Positions 7,430-13,443 of a stretch of DNA of 14,068 nt are shown piece after piece. Position numbers and translations under genes: made by a program. A model generated the notes under the pieces. The model saw only the letters and a list, made by a program, of their open reading frames with translations. It was not told where the DNA came from and did not search any database. The stretch comes from CAZKXX01 sp964556705 (GTDB lineage: Bacteria > Acidobacteriota > Terriglobia > UBA7540): NCBI GenBank assembly GCA_964556705.1, contig CAZKXX010000097.1:1-14068 (forward strand). The letters are read 5' to 3'. How positions within the stretch are numbered: position 1 is the stretch's first letter; the number at the start of each line of letters is the position of its first letter.

Positions 7430-9178
7430 TCAGGTCTTGCCGTTGGCCGCCTTGCGCGCCAGATAGGCGGGCTGCGGCGGCGGCATCAGCCGGTTGATCA
7501 GCACCTGCTGGGCGATGCCGACCACGGTCGAGGTGAGCCAGTAAAGCACCAGGCCGCTGGCAAATGCGAAAAAGATGAATCCCACGAAGAGGGGCATCAG
7601 CATCATCAGGCGCTGCTGGGCCGGATCCATGGTCGGCATGGGCATCATCTTCTGCTGGATGAACATGAAGACGATCATCAGCGTGGGCAGGACGTAATAC
7701 GGGTCCGGCGCGGAGAGGTCTTTCACCCACAAAATCCACGGCGCGTGGCGAAGCTCAATCGAGAGATCGAGCACCTTGTAGAACCCGAAGAAGAACGGCA
7801 TCTGAAGCAGAACGGGAAGGCAGCCGCCCAGCGGGTTCACGTTGTGCTCTTTGTAGAGCTTCATGATCTCCTGCTGCATGCGCTGCTTTCGCGGGTCGTT
7901 GAACTTGAGGTGCTTGTACTTTTCCTGAATCCCTTTCACGAGCGGCGCGACGCGCTGCATTTCCTGCGAGGAGCGGATCTGCTTCAAACGCAGCGGAAAG
8001 AGCGCCAGGTTGATGGCGATGGTGAGAAGAACGATCGCCCAGCCGTAATTGTGCACCCAGTTGTCGTGCAGGTGGCGCATGCCGGAGAAGAGCGGCTTGG
8101 CCACAAACCAGAACCAGCCGTAATCCACCAGATGGCCGAGCGGCGGCTCGATCGCTTCCAGCACCTGCAAATCTCTCGGAGCGATGAGGAGCCGAGCGAC
8201 GACGGGCTGCGCCTCGCGGCGTCCCAGCCGCAGGGCGATGGGCTTCGGTTTGTCTTCGTCCTTCCCCTCCCATTTTTCGGGAGTCCACTCCTCGCGGACC
8301 ATTTCCACGCGCGCATCGTGGAACTCCGGCAGGAAGGCCGCCACGAAATAGCGGTCCGTCAACCCCGCCAGCTTCAGCCGCCCGGAAATTTCCGCTTCCG
8401 TTTCCTTCTTCGGCGTTCCTCCGAACCAGGTCGAAACGCGTCCCCAGAAAGAAGGATGGAGGCCCGCCTCTTCGATGCTGGTGCTCTCGGCGTACTGGTA
8501 CACGGCGCGGCGCGTCATCTCGGCCGACTTCGCGGGCAGTGAGTGGTCGCCGAACCCGCCCGGCCAGGCCACCTGAACAGGCAGGGACCCGCGGCTGTCG
8601 GCGACGCTCACCGAAAGGTGCGCCTCGTATCCCGCGCCGAACTCGAGCGTCTTGCGAGCCTCGACGGTCCCGTCGCTGTAAACGAATTCCAGCCGTGCGG
8701 GCGAAACGAGCGAACTCTCCGTGGCCGAGACCACGAAGCGCGCCGAGTTGATTTTCCCGGCGAGGTCGGCGTCGGCGAGCCGGAGGCTGAGCGGGAATCC
8801 CAACTGCTCGCACGCCTCCGCGTGGACCAGATCGAGCGGCTGGCCTTTTTCATCCCGATATTTTTTCAGAATCCAGCTTCGGACGACCGCGCCTTCGTTC
8901 GAAAGCGTGACGCGGTAAAACTCGTTTTCAACCGTGATGTCCCGCGTCTCTTCGGCCTGCTGAACGGGAATCGTTGCGGGGACCGGCGGCGGGGCGGGAG
9001 GCGCTTCGGCTTCGGCGGGCTTCTCCGCCGCGGGAGCGGGCGCGGCTTCTTCGGGCTGGACGGCGGCGGGCGGCTGCGGCGGGCGCGGCGGCGGCTCCGG
9101 AACAAACAAAACGCGCCACACCAGGAGAATCGCAAATGACACCGCGAACGCCAGCACAATTCGCTTTTCGTGACTCAT
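7430..9178 (-). CDS. yidC: Membrane protein insertase YidC
   Basis: A 582-residue inner-membrane insertase of the YidC/Oxa1/Alb3 family, which inserts and folds membrane proteins with or without SecYEG. An N-terminal transmembrane helix (residues 7-26) is followed by a Pro/Ala/Glu-rich linker (about 28-75) and the large periplasmic beta-sandwich domain of Gram-negative YidC (about 80-345). The conserved insertase core follows: YGWAIVLLTIAINLALFPLR with the hydrophilic-groove Arg397, the cytoplasmic helical hairpin QEMQRVAPLVKGIQEKYK, PLGGCLPVLLQMPFFFGFYKVL, and the last hydrophobic helices ending at VLYWLTSTVVGIAQQVLINR. Its ATG overlaps the stop of yidD in ATGA. The periplasmic domain argues for a Gram-negative host. 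Confidence 0.97.
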   Translation of the reverse strand: MSHEKRIVLAFAVSFAILLVWRVLFVPEPPPRPPQPPAAVQPEEAAPAPAAEKPAEAEAPPAPPPVPATIPVQQAEETRDITVENEFYRVTLSNEGAVVRSWILKKYRDEKGQPLDLVHAEACEQLGFPLSLRLADADLAGKINSARFVVSATESSLVSPARLEFVYSDGTVEARKTLEFGAGYEAHLSVSVADSRGSLPVQVAWPGGFGDHSLPAKSAEMTRRAVYQYAESTSIEEAGLHPSFWGRVSTWFGGTPKKETEAEISGRLKLAGLTDRYFVAAFLPEFHDARVEMVREEWTPEKWEGKDEDKPKPIALRLGRREAQPVVARLLIAPRDLQVLEAIEPPLGHLVDYGWFWFVAKPLFSGMRHLHDNWVHNYGWAIVLLTIAINLALFPLRLKQIRSSQEMQRVAPLVKGIQEKYKHLKFNDPRKQRMQQEIMKLYKEHNVNPLGGCLPVLLQMPFFFGFYKVLDLSIELRHAPWILWVKDLSAPDPYYVLPTLMIVFMFIQQKMMPMPTMDPAQQRLMMLMPLFVGFIFFAFASGLVLYWLTSTVVGIAQQVLINRLMPPPQPAYLARKAANGKT

Positions 9179-9495
9179 GCGGTCGCGACTTCCTCGGGCT
9201 CGAAGATTTCGGCCTCAGCGATTTCTGCGGCCGGCCTCGCCGCGCGTTCGACGTCCCCTCCTTTCGCCGCGGGCGCTTCCGGAGGCGCGGGAACGGGATC
9301 GAATCCGAGCCCTCCGAAGGGATGACAGCGCAGCAGCCGGCGCGCGGCGAGAAGAATCCCGCGCCCCACGCCCCAGCGCTCGACCGCCTCGCAGGCGTAT
9401 TCCGAGCACGTCGGATGGAAGCGGCAGGCGGGCGGCAGCAGCGGAGAAATGCAGGCCTGATAGTGACGAATCAGGGCCAGCGCAAGCGACTTCAT
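9175..9495 (-). CDS. yidD: Membrane protein insertion efficiency factor YidD
   Basis: A 106-residue member of the YidD family, a small peripheral inner-membrane protein that helps YidC-dependent insertion. The family core is complete in the first 70 residues: an amphipathic N-terminus (MKSLALALIRHYQACISPLL), then CRFHPTCSEYACEAVERWG with Cys24 and Cys30, and the ending RCHPFGGLGFDPVP with Cys57. Beyond it is a tail of about 35 residues rich in Ala, Pro and Glu, with no recognisable domain; this is longer than in many YidD proteins. It overlaps rnpA upstream and yidC downstream by 4 nt each (ATGA both times), which implies translational coupling. Confidence 0.95.
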   Translation of the reverse strand: MKSLALALIRHYQACISPLLPPACRFHPTCSEYACEAVERWGVGRGILLAARRLLRCHPFGGLGFDPVPAPPEAPAAKGGDVERAARPAAEIAEAEIFEPEEVATA

Positions 9496-9872
9496 GATTT
9501 TCTGGGCTCCTCGGAAAGCGGCGCCGCAGAGGGAAAGAGCCGCAGCATTTCGCGCTCGAGTTTCTCGAAGCGGACAGTCGCTACCGGAGGCCGCGGGTTC
9601 ACCACGATGTCCCAGCCGGGTGGAATGCGTCCCTGGTTGCGGCGGAACACTTCGCGCAGCCGGCGCTTCAGCCGGTTGCGCAGCACCGCTCCGCCCAACC
9701 TTCCCGGAGCCGTGATTCCCAGTCGTGTTCTGGAAAGTCCGTTCGAGCAGTAAAACACCACGCCCAGCGGCGCGCTCCGGCGCTCGCCTTCCTCGTAGAC
9801 CCGCCGGTACTCACTGCGTTTCAACAGCCTCAGGGCCTTCGGGAAGGTCTCGCGAGCCGGAGCGGCATTCAT
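9492..9872 (-). CDS. rnpA: Ribonuclease P protein component
   Basis: A 126-residue basic protein, the protein subunit of RNase P that aids the catalytic RNA in 5' maturation of tRNA precursors. It has the family's N-terminal LLKRSEYRRVYEEGERR block, the central strand RLGITAPGRLGGAV and the hallmark RNR helix RNRLKRRLREVFRRN (65-79). The ending WDIVVNPRP...FEKLEREMLRL is also typical. Its ATG overlaps the rpmH stop by 4 nt (ATGA at 9872-9869) and its own stop overlaps the yidD start. The rpmH-rnpA pairing is one of the most conserved in bacteria and confirms the call. Confidence 0.97.
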   Translation of the reverse strand: MNAAPARETFPKALRLLKRSEYRRVYEEGERRSAPLGVVFYCSNGLSRTRLGITAPGRLGGAVLRNRLKRRLREVFRRNQGRIPPGWDIVVNPRPPVATVRFEKLEREMLRLFPSAAPLSEEPRKS

Positions 9873-10003
9873 GGACTCAATCGGCGGCGGCCTTTCTGGC
9901 GGCGGCGCTTGAGCACCTGGCGGCCTGCCGGCGTGCGCATGCGAACGCGAAAGCCGTGGGTCTTCGAGCGCCGACGCCGGTTAGGCTGAAAAGTCCGTTT
10001 CAA
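9869..10003 (-). CDS. rpmH: Ribosomal protein bL34 (TTG start)
   Basis: A 44-residue, extremely basic protein of the 50S subunit. Translation from TTG at 10003 begins MKRTFQPNRRRRSKTHGFRV and continues RMRTPAGRQVLKRRRQKGRRRLSP, matching the bL34 consensus throughout. The only other possible starts would cut into the conserved N-terminus, so TTG is the start; GGGAG and AGAGG lie just upstream as ribosome binding candidates. It is the first gene of the leftward operon, with a promoter about 40 nt ahead, and its stop overlaps the rnpA ATG. A TTG start on a highly expressed ribosomal gene is uncommon and may moderate its translation. Confidence 0.96.
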   Translation of the reverse strand: MKRTFQPNRRRRSKTHGFRVRMRTPAGRQVLKRRRQKGRRRLSP

Positions 10004-10048
10004 AGCCTCTGCTCCCTATGCAAAATTCTTTCGCAGATGCAATCCTTA

Positions 10049-10078
10049 ACCTTAACCCGCTGCCCTGAATGAAGTCAA
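10049..10078 (-). promoter_or_regulatory. Promoter of the rpmH-rnpA-yidD-yidC-jag-mnmE operon
   Basis: On the minus strand TTGACT (10078-10073, five of six -35 bases) is followed after 17-18 nt by TTAAGG/TAAGGT (10055-10049), a weak -10. Start of transcription near 10042 would give a leader of about 40 nt before the rpmH TTG. The -35 and the position fit well; the -10 match is poor. Confidence 0.4.
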
Positions 10079-10135
10079 GCCGCGAAAGCTCTTCTTTCAA
10101 GGTACTTCCGCGGTGTCACCGCCCTCCGTTCGGAA

Positions 10136-10399
10136 TCACTTGCAGTTCTCCCGCTCGATGGGCCCGCCGGGTGTCGAGAGCCGGTAAGCGAAGACGCAAT
10201 TGCCGCCCAGCTCCGAGTAGGTGTAGAAGCGCTTCTCGCCCGGATAGTGGACGACGATTCTGGAACCGGATACCACAATCTGCGGCGCCTCCGCCGCAGG
10301 GGGCGGCGCGCTTCGGCCACGCTCGACGAGCGCGCCGGAGATAAACACGAGAAGCAGCAGGACGGCCATCGCGAACCAGCGATTCGAAAACAGCTTCAC
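10136..10399 (-). CDS. Small membrane-anchored hypothetical protein
   Basis: An 87-residue protein starting at GTG 10399, chosen because a perfect AGGAGG lies 6 nt upstream (10411-10406). The frame stays open further upstream to an ATG at 10474, but that extension has no ribosome binding site and would put a charged stretch before the membrane helix. Residues 9-26 form one transmembrane helix or uncleaved signal anchor (FAMAVLLLLVFISGALVE). A Pro/Ala linker (31-39) follows, then a small domain about 40-87 containing VHYPGEKRFYTYSELGGNC with cysteines at 68 and 86 that could form a disulphide outside the membrane. I recognise no family. It lies upstream of rpmH on the same strand but separated by 57 nt and the operon promoter, and is divergent from the cytochrome c gene. 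Confidence 0.7.
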   Translation of the reverse strand: MKLFSNRWFAMAVLLLLVFISGALVERGRSAPPPAAEAPQIVVSGSRIVVHYPGEKRFYTYSELGGNCVFAYRLSTPGGPIERENCK

Positions 10400-10457
10400 A
10401 CAACACCTCCTTTGCCCGGCGCGGCGCCATTGGCGAGCCACCCCCGGGGCCGGACAC

Positions 10458-10484
10458 TTGATTTCCGCTTCCATTCTCTATACC
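10458..10484 (+). promoter_or_regulatory. Possible promoter upstream of the cytochrome c gene
   Basis: TTGATT (10458-10463) and TATACC (10479-10484) are separated by 15 nt, slightly short for sigma70. They precede the cytochrome c start by about 160 nt. The leader would contain a GC-rich inverted repeat, GCCGGCC (10535-10541) with GGCCGGC (10554-10560). Confidence 0.25.
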
Positions 10485-10642
10485 ATGGGGTTCTTCGGCC
10501 AGGAGACCTATCCGAGCTTCGTGACCCCAGCCAGGCCGGCCGGGCAAGCGCAGGGCCGGCAAACAGCGAACTACGGCCGGCGGACCTGGGCGCGGAAACC
10601 TGCATCCAAGTTGGAAGTCTGGTGACCCAAGGAGAGCCCTTC

Positions 10643-10972
10643 ATGCGAATTCTTGCCGTATTCCTACTTTTGACGGGGCTGGCGCTGGCGTCCGCGCGGT
10701 TCATTTCCGCCGACGCGCCGGACGGCGCCGCGCTTTACAAGAAACGCTGTCAGATGTGCCACGCCGCCAACGGCAAAGGTTTCAAGGCCATCAAGAGTCA
10801 GGATTTTACCGACCCCGAATGGCAGGCCAAGGTGAAAGACGAAGAACTCATCGAAGTCACGAAGAAGGGCGTGAAAGGCACGGCCATGCCCGGCTTCGCC
10901 GATAAGTTGAACGACGAGGAAATCAAGGCCGTCGTCGCCTATATCCGGAAGTTCGGGGGCGAAAGGAAGTAG
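10643..10972 (+). CDS. Small monohaem periplasmic cytochrome c
   Basis: A 109-residue class I-type cytochrome c carrying electrons in the periplasm. The signal peptide MRILAVFLLLTGLALASARF probably ends near Ala24. The mature part has one haem-binding CQMCH (Cys36, Cys39, His40) preceded by GAALYKKR, and the distal axial ligand is Met82 in GTAMPGFADKL. The C-terminal helix EEIKAVVAYIRKFG completes the fold. The start at 10643 is set by the signal peptide and by AAGGAG (10629-10634) 8 nt upstream; the longer open frame upstream is non-coding leader. The Gfo/Idh/MocA gene follows after 57 nt on the same strand, so they may be cotranscribed, but no redox partner can be named. Confidence 0.9.
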   Translation: MRILAVFLLLTGLALASARFISADAPDGAALYKKRCQMCHAANGKGFKAIKSQDFTDPEWQAKVKDEELIEVTKKGVKGTAMPGFADKLNDEEIKAVVAYIRKFGGERK

Positions 10973-11029
10973 CGCCCGCAGCCGCCGCGGCGGGCGGCGC
11001 ACCGCGTAAACCTGTTTCAGGAGAGGCCG

Positions 11030-12115
11030 ATGGAAAGGCTCCGCGTGGCACTGATCGGTTCGGGTTTTTCCTCCAACATTCACGCCGAAGCGCTGGAGGA
11101 AGTGGCGGAAGCAGACGTGGCCGCCGTGTGCTCCCCCAATAAGGCGCACGTGGAAGCGTTCGCGAAGAAGTGGCACATCCCCTCGGTTGAGACCGACTAC
11201 CGCAAGCTCGTCGCGCGCAAGGACGTGGATGTGGTGGTCGTCGGCATTCCGAACCACCTGCACCGCGAGGTCGTCGTCGCGGCCGCCGAAAACGGCAAGC
11301 ACGTGATTCTCGAAAAGCCCCTGGCCCACACCTACGCCGACGGCGAAGCGATGGTCAAGGCGGCGAAGCAGCACAACGTGAAGCTGATGTACGCGGAGAC
11401 GATCTGCTTCACGCCCAAATACGTGCGCGCCAAAAAGCTCGTCGATGAAGGCGCGGTGGGCAAGCTCTACATGGTGAAACAGGGCGAGAAACACGACGGT
11501 CCGCACTCCGACTGGTTCTACGACGTCAACCGCTCGGGCGGCGGCGCCATCATGGACATGGGCTGCCACGGCATCGAGTGGGCGCGCTGGATGTTCGGCA
11601 AGCCGAAGCCCAGGAGCGTCGTTGCGCACTGCCAGCGCGTGCTCCACACCGCGCGGACGAAGGGCGAAGACAACTCGGTGGTCATCGTGGAATTCGAGGG
11701 CGGCGGAATCGCCGTCATCGAAGATTCCTGGGCCAAGCCCGGCGGCATGGACGACCGCATCGAGCTCTACGGCACGGAAGGCGTCATCTACTGCGACCTG
11801 CTGCGCGGCAGCTCGATGGAGACCTACAGCAAGAAGGGTTACGGCTACGCGGTCGAGAAAGCCGGCGAGACGCGCGGCTGGACGTTTACCGTCTTCGAAG
11901 AGTCGCACATCTACGGCTTTCCGCACGAGATGCGCCACTTCCTGCGCTGTGTGCTGAACGACGAGAAGCCGCAGGAAACCGGCGAGGACGGTTTGGTGAC
12001 GCTCGAGATCATCTACGCGGCGTACGAATCGGCGGGAACGGGAAAGAAAATCACCTGGCCGTACCAGCCGACCAAGCCGAATGAAGTGCCCGTGAATTTG
12101 TGGCTCAAGGCCTGA
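11030..12115 (+). CDS. Gfo/Idh/MocA-family NAD(P)-dependent oxidoreductase
   Basis: A 361-residue oxidoreductase of the glucose-fructose oxidoreductase / inositol dehydrogenase / MocA family, which oxidises or reduces sugars, inositols or related compounds with NAD(P). The N-terminal Rossmann fold has the dinucleotide loop VALIGSGFSSNIHAEAL (glycines 10 and 12) and the family motif EKPL (Glu95-Lys96-Pro97). The C-terminal alpha/beta domain has GGGAIMDMGCHGIE, giving the usual Asp176 and His180 beside Lys96 in the active site. There is no signal peptide, so it is cytoplasmic. AGGAGAGG (11019-11026) sets the start. The substrate cannot be inferred. Confidence 0.93.
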   Translation: MERLRVALIGSGFSSNIHAEALEEVAEADVAAVCSPNKAHVEAFAKKWHIPSVETDYRKLVARKDVDVVVVGIPNHLHREVVVAAAENGKHVILEKPLAHTYADGEAMVKAAKQHNVKLMYAETICFTPKYVRAKKLVDEGAVGKLYMVKQGEKHDGPHSDWFYDVNRSGGGAIMDMGCHGIEWARWMFGKPKPRSVVAHCQRVLHTARTKGEDNSVVIVEFEGGGIAVIEDSWAKPGGMDDRIELYGTEGVIYCDLLRGSSMETYSKKGYGYAVEKAGETRGWTFTVFEESHIYGFPHEMRHFLRCVLNDEKPQETGEDGLVTLEIIYAAYESAGTGKKITWPYQPTKPNEVPVNLWLKA

Positions 12116-12188
12116 ACCGCCGGGGACGGATTGCTTTTCTGATGGCCGCCGGCGCCGGTCCGGGAGTATCATCAAATCATCCCGCCTC

Positions 12189-12224
12189 CCGCGAGCCCTT
12201 CGGGGCGGAGCCTGCCTCTCGCGG
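12189..12224 (+). promoter_or_regulatory. Hairpin with a UUCG tetraloop in the leader of the Cys-rich gene
   Basis: CCGCGAG (12189-12195) pairs with CTCGCGG (12218-12224), and inside it CCC-TTCG-GGG (12196-12205) forms a UUCG tetraloop hairpin. The structure ends 3 nt before the ribosome binding site AAGGAG (12228-12233). It may protect the mRNA or control ribosome access. Predicted by eye only. Confidence 0.35.
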
Positions 12225-12240
12225 CGCAAGGAGTTTGGAT

Positions 12241-12654
12241 ATGAGCGACCGGAAATACCGCCAGCGCGGTTATCAGGATTCGGGCCGCGAGCGCGAGCCG
12301 CGCGAAAACCGCGCCGGGCCGAAGCCCGAAACCTTCGGACCGAAAACCCCCAAGTTGATGGGCCGCCGCGAAGTCGTCCGCTGCGCTTCCTGCGCCATGG
12401 TGCTGCCCGCGGGAATCGACCTTACCGGCCGCTGCCCGCGCTGCCGGCTGGAACTCCACTCGTGCAAACAGTGCGCCCACTTCGATACCTCGGCGCGCTA
12501 CGAATGCACGCAGCCCATCCCCGAACGCATCGCCAAGAAAGACGAGAAGAATACCTGCACCTTCTACGCGCCGCGCACCATCGTCGAACGCGAAACCTCC
12601 ACATCGAAACCTTTGGACGCGCGCCAGGCGTTCGAGAACCTGTTTAAGAAGTAA
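12241..12654 (+). CDS. Cys-rich zinc-ribbon protein of unknown function
   Basis: A 137-residue protein. Residues 1-40 are charged and probably disordered (SDRKYRQRGYQDSGRERE). Then comes a zinc ribbon with Cys48/Cys51 and Cys65/Cys68 (CASC...CPRC). Directly after it is a second four-cysteine cluster, Cys75, Cys78, Cys89 and Cys106, in the pattern C-x2-C-x10-C-x16-C with HFDTSARYECTQPIPERIAKK between. The end DARQAFENLFKK is an amphipathic helix. Eight cysteines suggest two metal sites, zinc or possibly Fe-S for the second. I do not recognise a named family. The start at 12241 follows AAGGAG at 12228-12233; the frame is open further upstream but lacks another good start signal. It follows the Gfo/Idh/MocA gene by 125 nt, with a structured leader, so it may have its own control. 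Confidence 0.75.
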   Translation: MSDRKYRQRGYQDSGREREPRENRAGPKPETFGPKTPKLMGRREVVRCASCAMVLPAGIDLTGRCPRCRLELHSCKQCAHFDTSARYECTQPIPERIAKKDEKNTCTFYAPRTIVERETSTSKPLDARQAFENLFKK

Positions 12655-12689
12655 GCAACCGGGCGGGACGAGGAAGATCCGGAAGGCGC

Positions 12690-12745
12690 CATTCCGAGGA
12701 ACCCGACTCCTTGAGCGAGGGTGGGACGGTTCTCGCCGAGATGAC
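12690..12745. repeat. Hairpin-forming dispersed-repeat candidate
   Basis: The segment beginning CCATTCCGAGGAACCCGAC can fold: CGAGGAACC (12695-12703) pairs with GGTTCTCG (12728-12735) with one bulge. It lies in non-coding DNA directly left of the left REP element. Its style (ATTCCGAGGAA... ...CTCGCCGAGATGACC) resembles intergenic repeats I have seen in high-GC soil bacteria, but only one copy is visible here. Confidence 0.35.
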
Positions 12746-12747
12746 CG

Positions 12748-12840
12748 AAGCGCGGGATTCGGCGTTCAAATCTGGCGGCTTTTTCAGGTCTTTCGACCGC
12801 CTTGAAAAGCCGCAAGTCCGAAGGGCGGGACTTGCGCTAC
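12748..12840. repeat. REP/BIME-like element, left copy
   Basis: This 93-bp stretch is an imperfect direct copy of 13352-13443, about 85% identical by eye. They share GCGGCTTTTTCAGG, TTTCGACCGC, CCGCAAGTCC and GGGACTTGCGCTAC. The stem CGCAAGTCC (12811-12819) / GGACTTGCG (12828-12836) is perfect, while the other hairpin (12751-12780) has decayed. Its right end CTTGCGCTAC (12831-12840) contains, on the minus strand, the TAG stop codon of the transposase gene. Confidence 0.75.
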
Positions 12841-13349
12841 AGGCGGAAATTCTCATCGGCGGGGAAATCCAGAAGGTCCACTCTCAACCGAACAGTGCCA
12901 GGGCTACTGTAAGAATGGATACTTGACCAGGGCCAACCCTCGGGTCTCTTTACCAATCCCCTCCTCACCGGATTGAGATGGATGTACCGCAGTGCGTCTC
13001 GGTATTCCTTGACCGTTCGAACGGCCCGTTCAAAATAGCGAAGTTGCCAAAGGTTGCCGCGTGTCCGCCGTTCCCGGCTGATGGCGCGGTTCGAGGCGAT
13101 CTTGAGCGCGCCCATAAGGCGCGGGAGTGTGTCGCCCTCGGCAGGAAAGATGAGCGCATGCCAGTGGTCCGGCATGAAGACGTAACCGCTCAGCAAAAAA
13201 CCGCGGCGGGTGCGGACGCGGCCGAAAACCGCAGCCAAGATGGCGAAATCGGGTTCAGTGAATTGCGGCTGGTTGCGCAGAACGTTGCAGGTGACGAAGA
13301 AGATTTTGCCGGAAAGAAACAGCCTCCGCAGACGCGACACGCGAGGCAT
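12837..13349 (-). CDS. REP-associated tyrosine transposase (RAYT, Y1/HUH family)
   Basis: A 170-residue Y1 transposase-like protein of the IS200/TnpA_REP group. Such single-copy enzymes cut and join single-stranded REP hairpins and are thought to spread them. The HUH metal motif is His62-Trp63-His64 in GYVFMPDHWHALI. The C-terminal helix EYRDALRYIHLNPVRRGLV carries the nucleophilic tyrosine (Tyr122 most likely, Tyr116 the alternative), and NLWQLRYFERAVR and the final GWPWSS are typical of RAYTs. The start at ATG 13349 gives the normal N-terminus; the frame stays open upstream only because it reads through the repeat. No ribosome binding site is present. The gene is held exactly between two repeat elements: GCGCTACA of one abuts the ATG, and the GTAG end of the other supplies the stop. 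All motifs are intact, so it may be active. Confidence 0.9.
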   Translation of the reverse strand: MPRVSRLRRLFLSGKIFFVTCNVLRNQPQFTEPDFAILAAVFGRVRTRRGFLLSGYVFMPDHWHALIFPAEGDTLPRLMGALKIASNRAISRERRTRGNLWQLRYFERAVRTVKEYRDALRYIHLNPVRRGLVKRPEGWPWSSIHSYSSPGTVRLRVDLLDFPADENFRL

Positions 13350-13350
13350 T

Positions 13351-13443
13351 GTAGCGCAAGATTCGTCGTCCAAATCTTGCGGCTTTTTCAGGATTTTCGA
13401 CCGCGGTGAACGCCGCAAGTCCGGAGACCGGGACTTGCGCTAC
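13351..13443. repeat. REP/BIME-like element, right copy (best preserved)
   Basis: This 93-bp element has perfect 10-bp inverted ends, GTAGCGCAAG (13351-13360) and CTTGCGCTAC (13434-13443). Inside are two perfect 9-bp hairpins: CGCAAGATT (13355-13363) / AATCTTGCG (13373-13381), and CGCAAGTCC (13414-13422) / GGACTTGCG (13431-13439). A bridging stem, CTTGCGGC (13376-13383) / GCCGCAAG (13412-13419), is an alternative fold. Paired inverted hairpins are the form of a BIME. It sits in the 5' leader of the transposase gene. Confidence 0.8.

Noticed and set aside
9870..10140. Replication origin next to rpmH
   Set aside because: rpmH often lies beside dnaA and oriC, but no dnaA and no cluster of TTATNCACA-type DnaA boxes is visible here.
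10400..10474. N-terminal extension of the small membrane protein from ATG 10474
   Set aside because: AGGAGG lies 6 nt before GTG 10399, and the extension would put a charged stretch before the membrane helix.
10973..10996. Terminator between cytochrome c and the oxidoreductase (CGCCCGC/GCGGGCG)
   Set aside because: The 7-bp stem is possible but no T-run follows; it may only reflect GC-rich spacer sequence.
10664..12229. Leftward open frame of 521 codons opposite the Gfo/Idh/MocA gene
   Set aside because: It is a mirror of the real gene, with His/Val/Arg/Asp-rich composition and no domain.
12100..12240. N-terminal extension of the Cys-rich gene from ATG 12100
   Set aside because: It would overlap the end of the oxidoreductase gene and lacks a ribosome binding site; AAGGAG marks 12241.
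13350..13418. Longer start for the transposase at 13418
   Set aside because: The extra residues are encoded by the REP element and are not part of the family; ATG 13349 gives the usual N-terminus.
12748..13443. CRISPR array
   Set aside because: There are only two long imperfect copies separated by a transposase gene, with no regular spacers and no cas genes.
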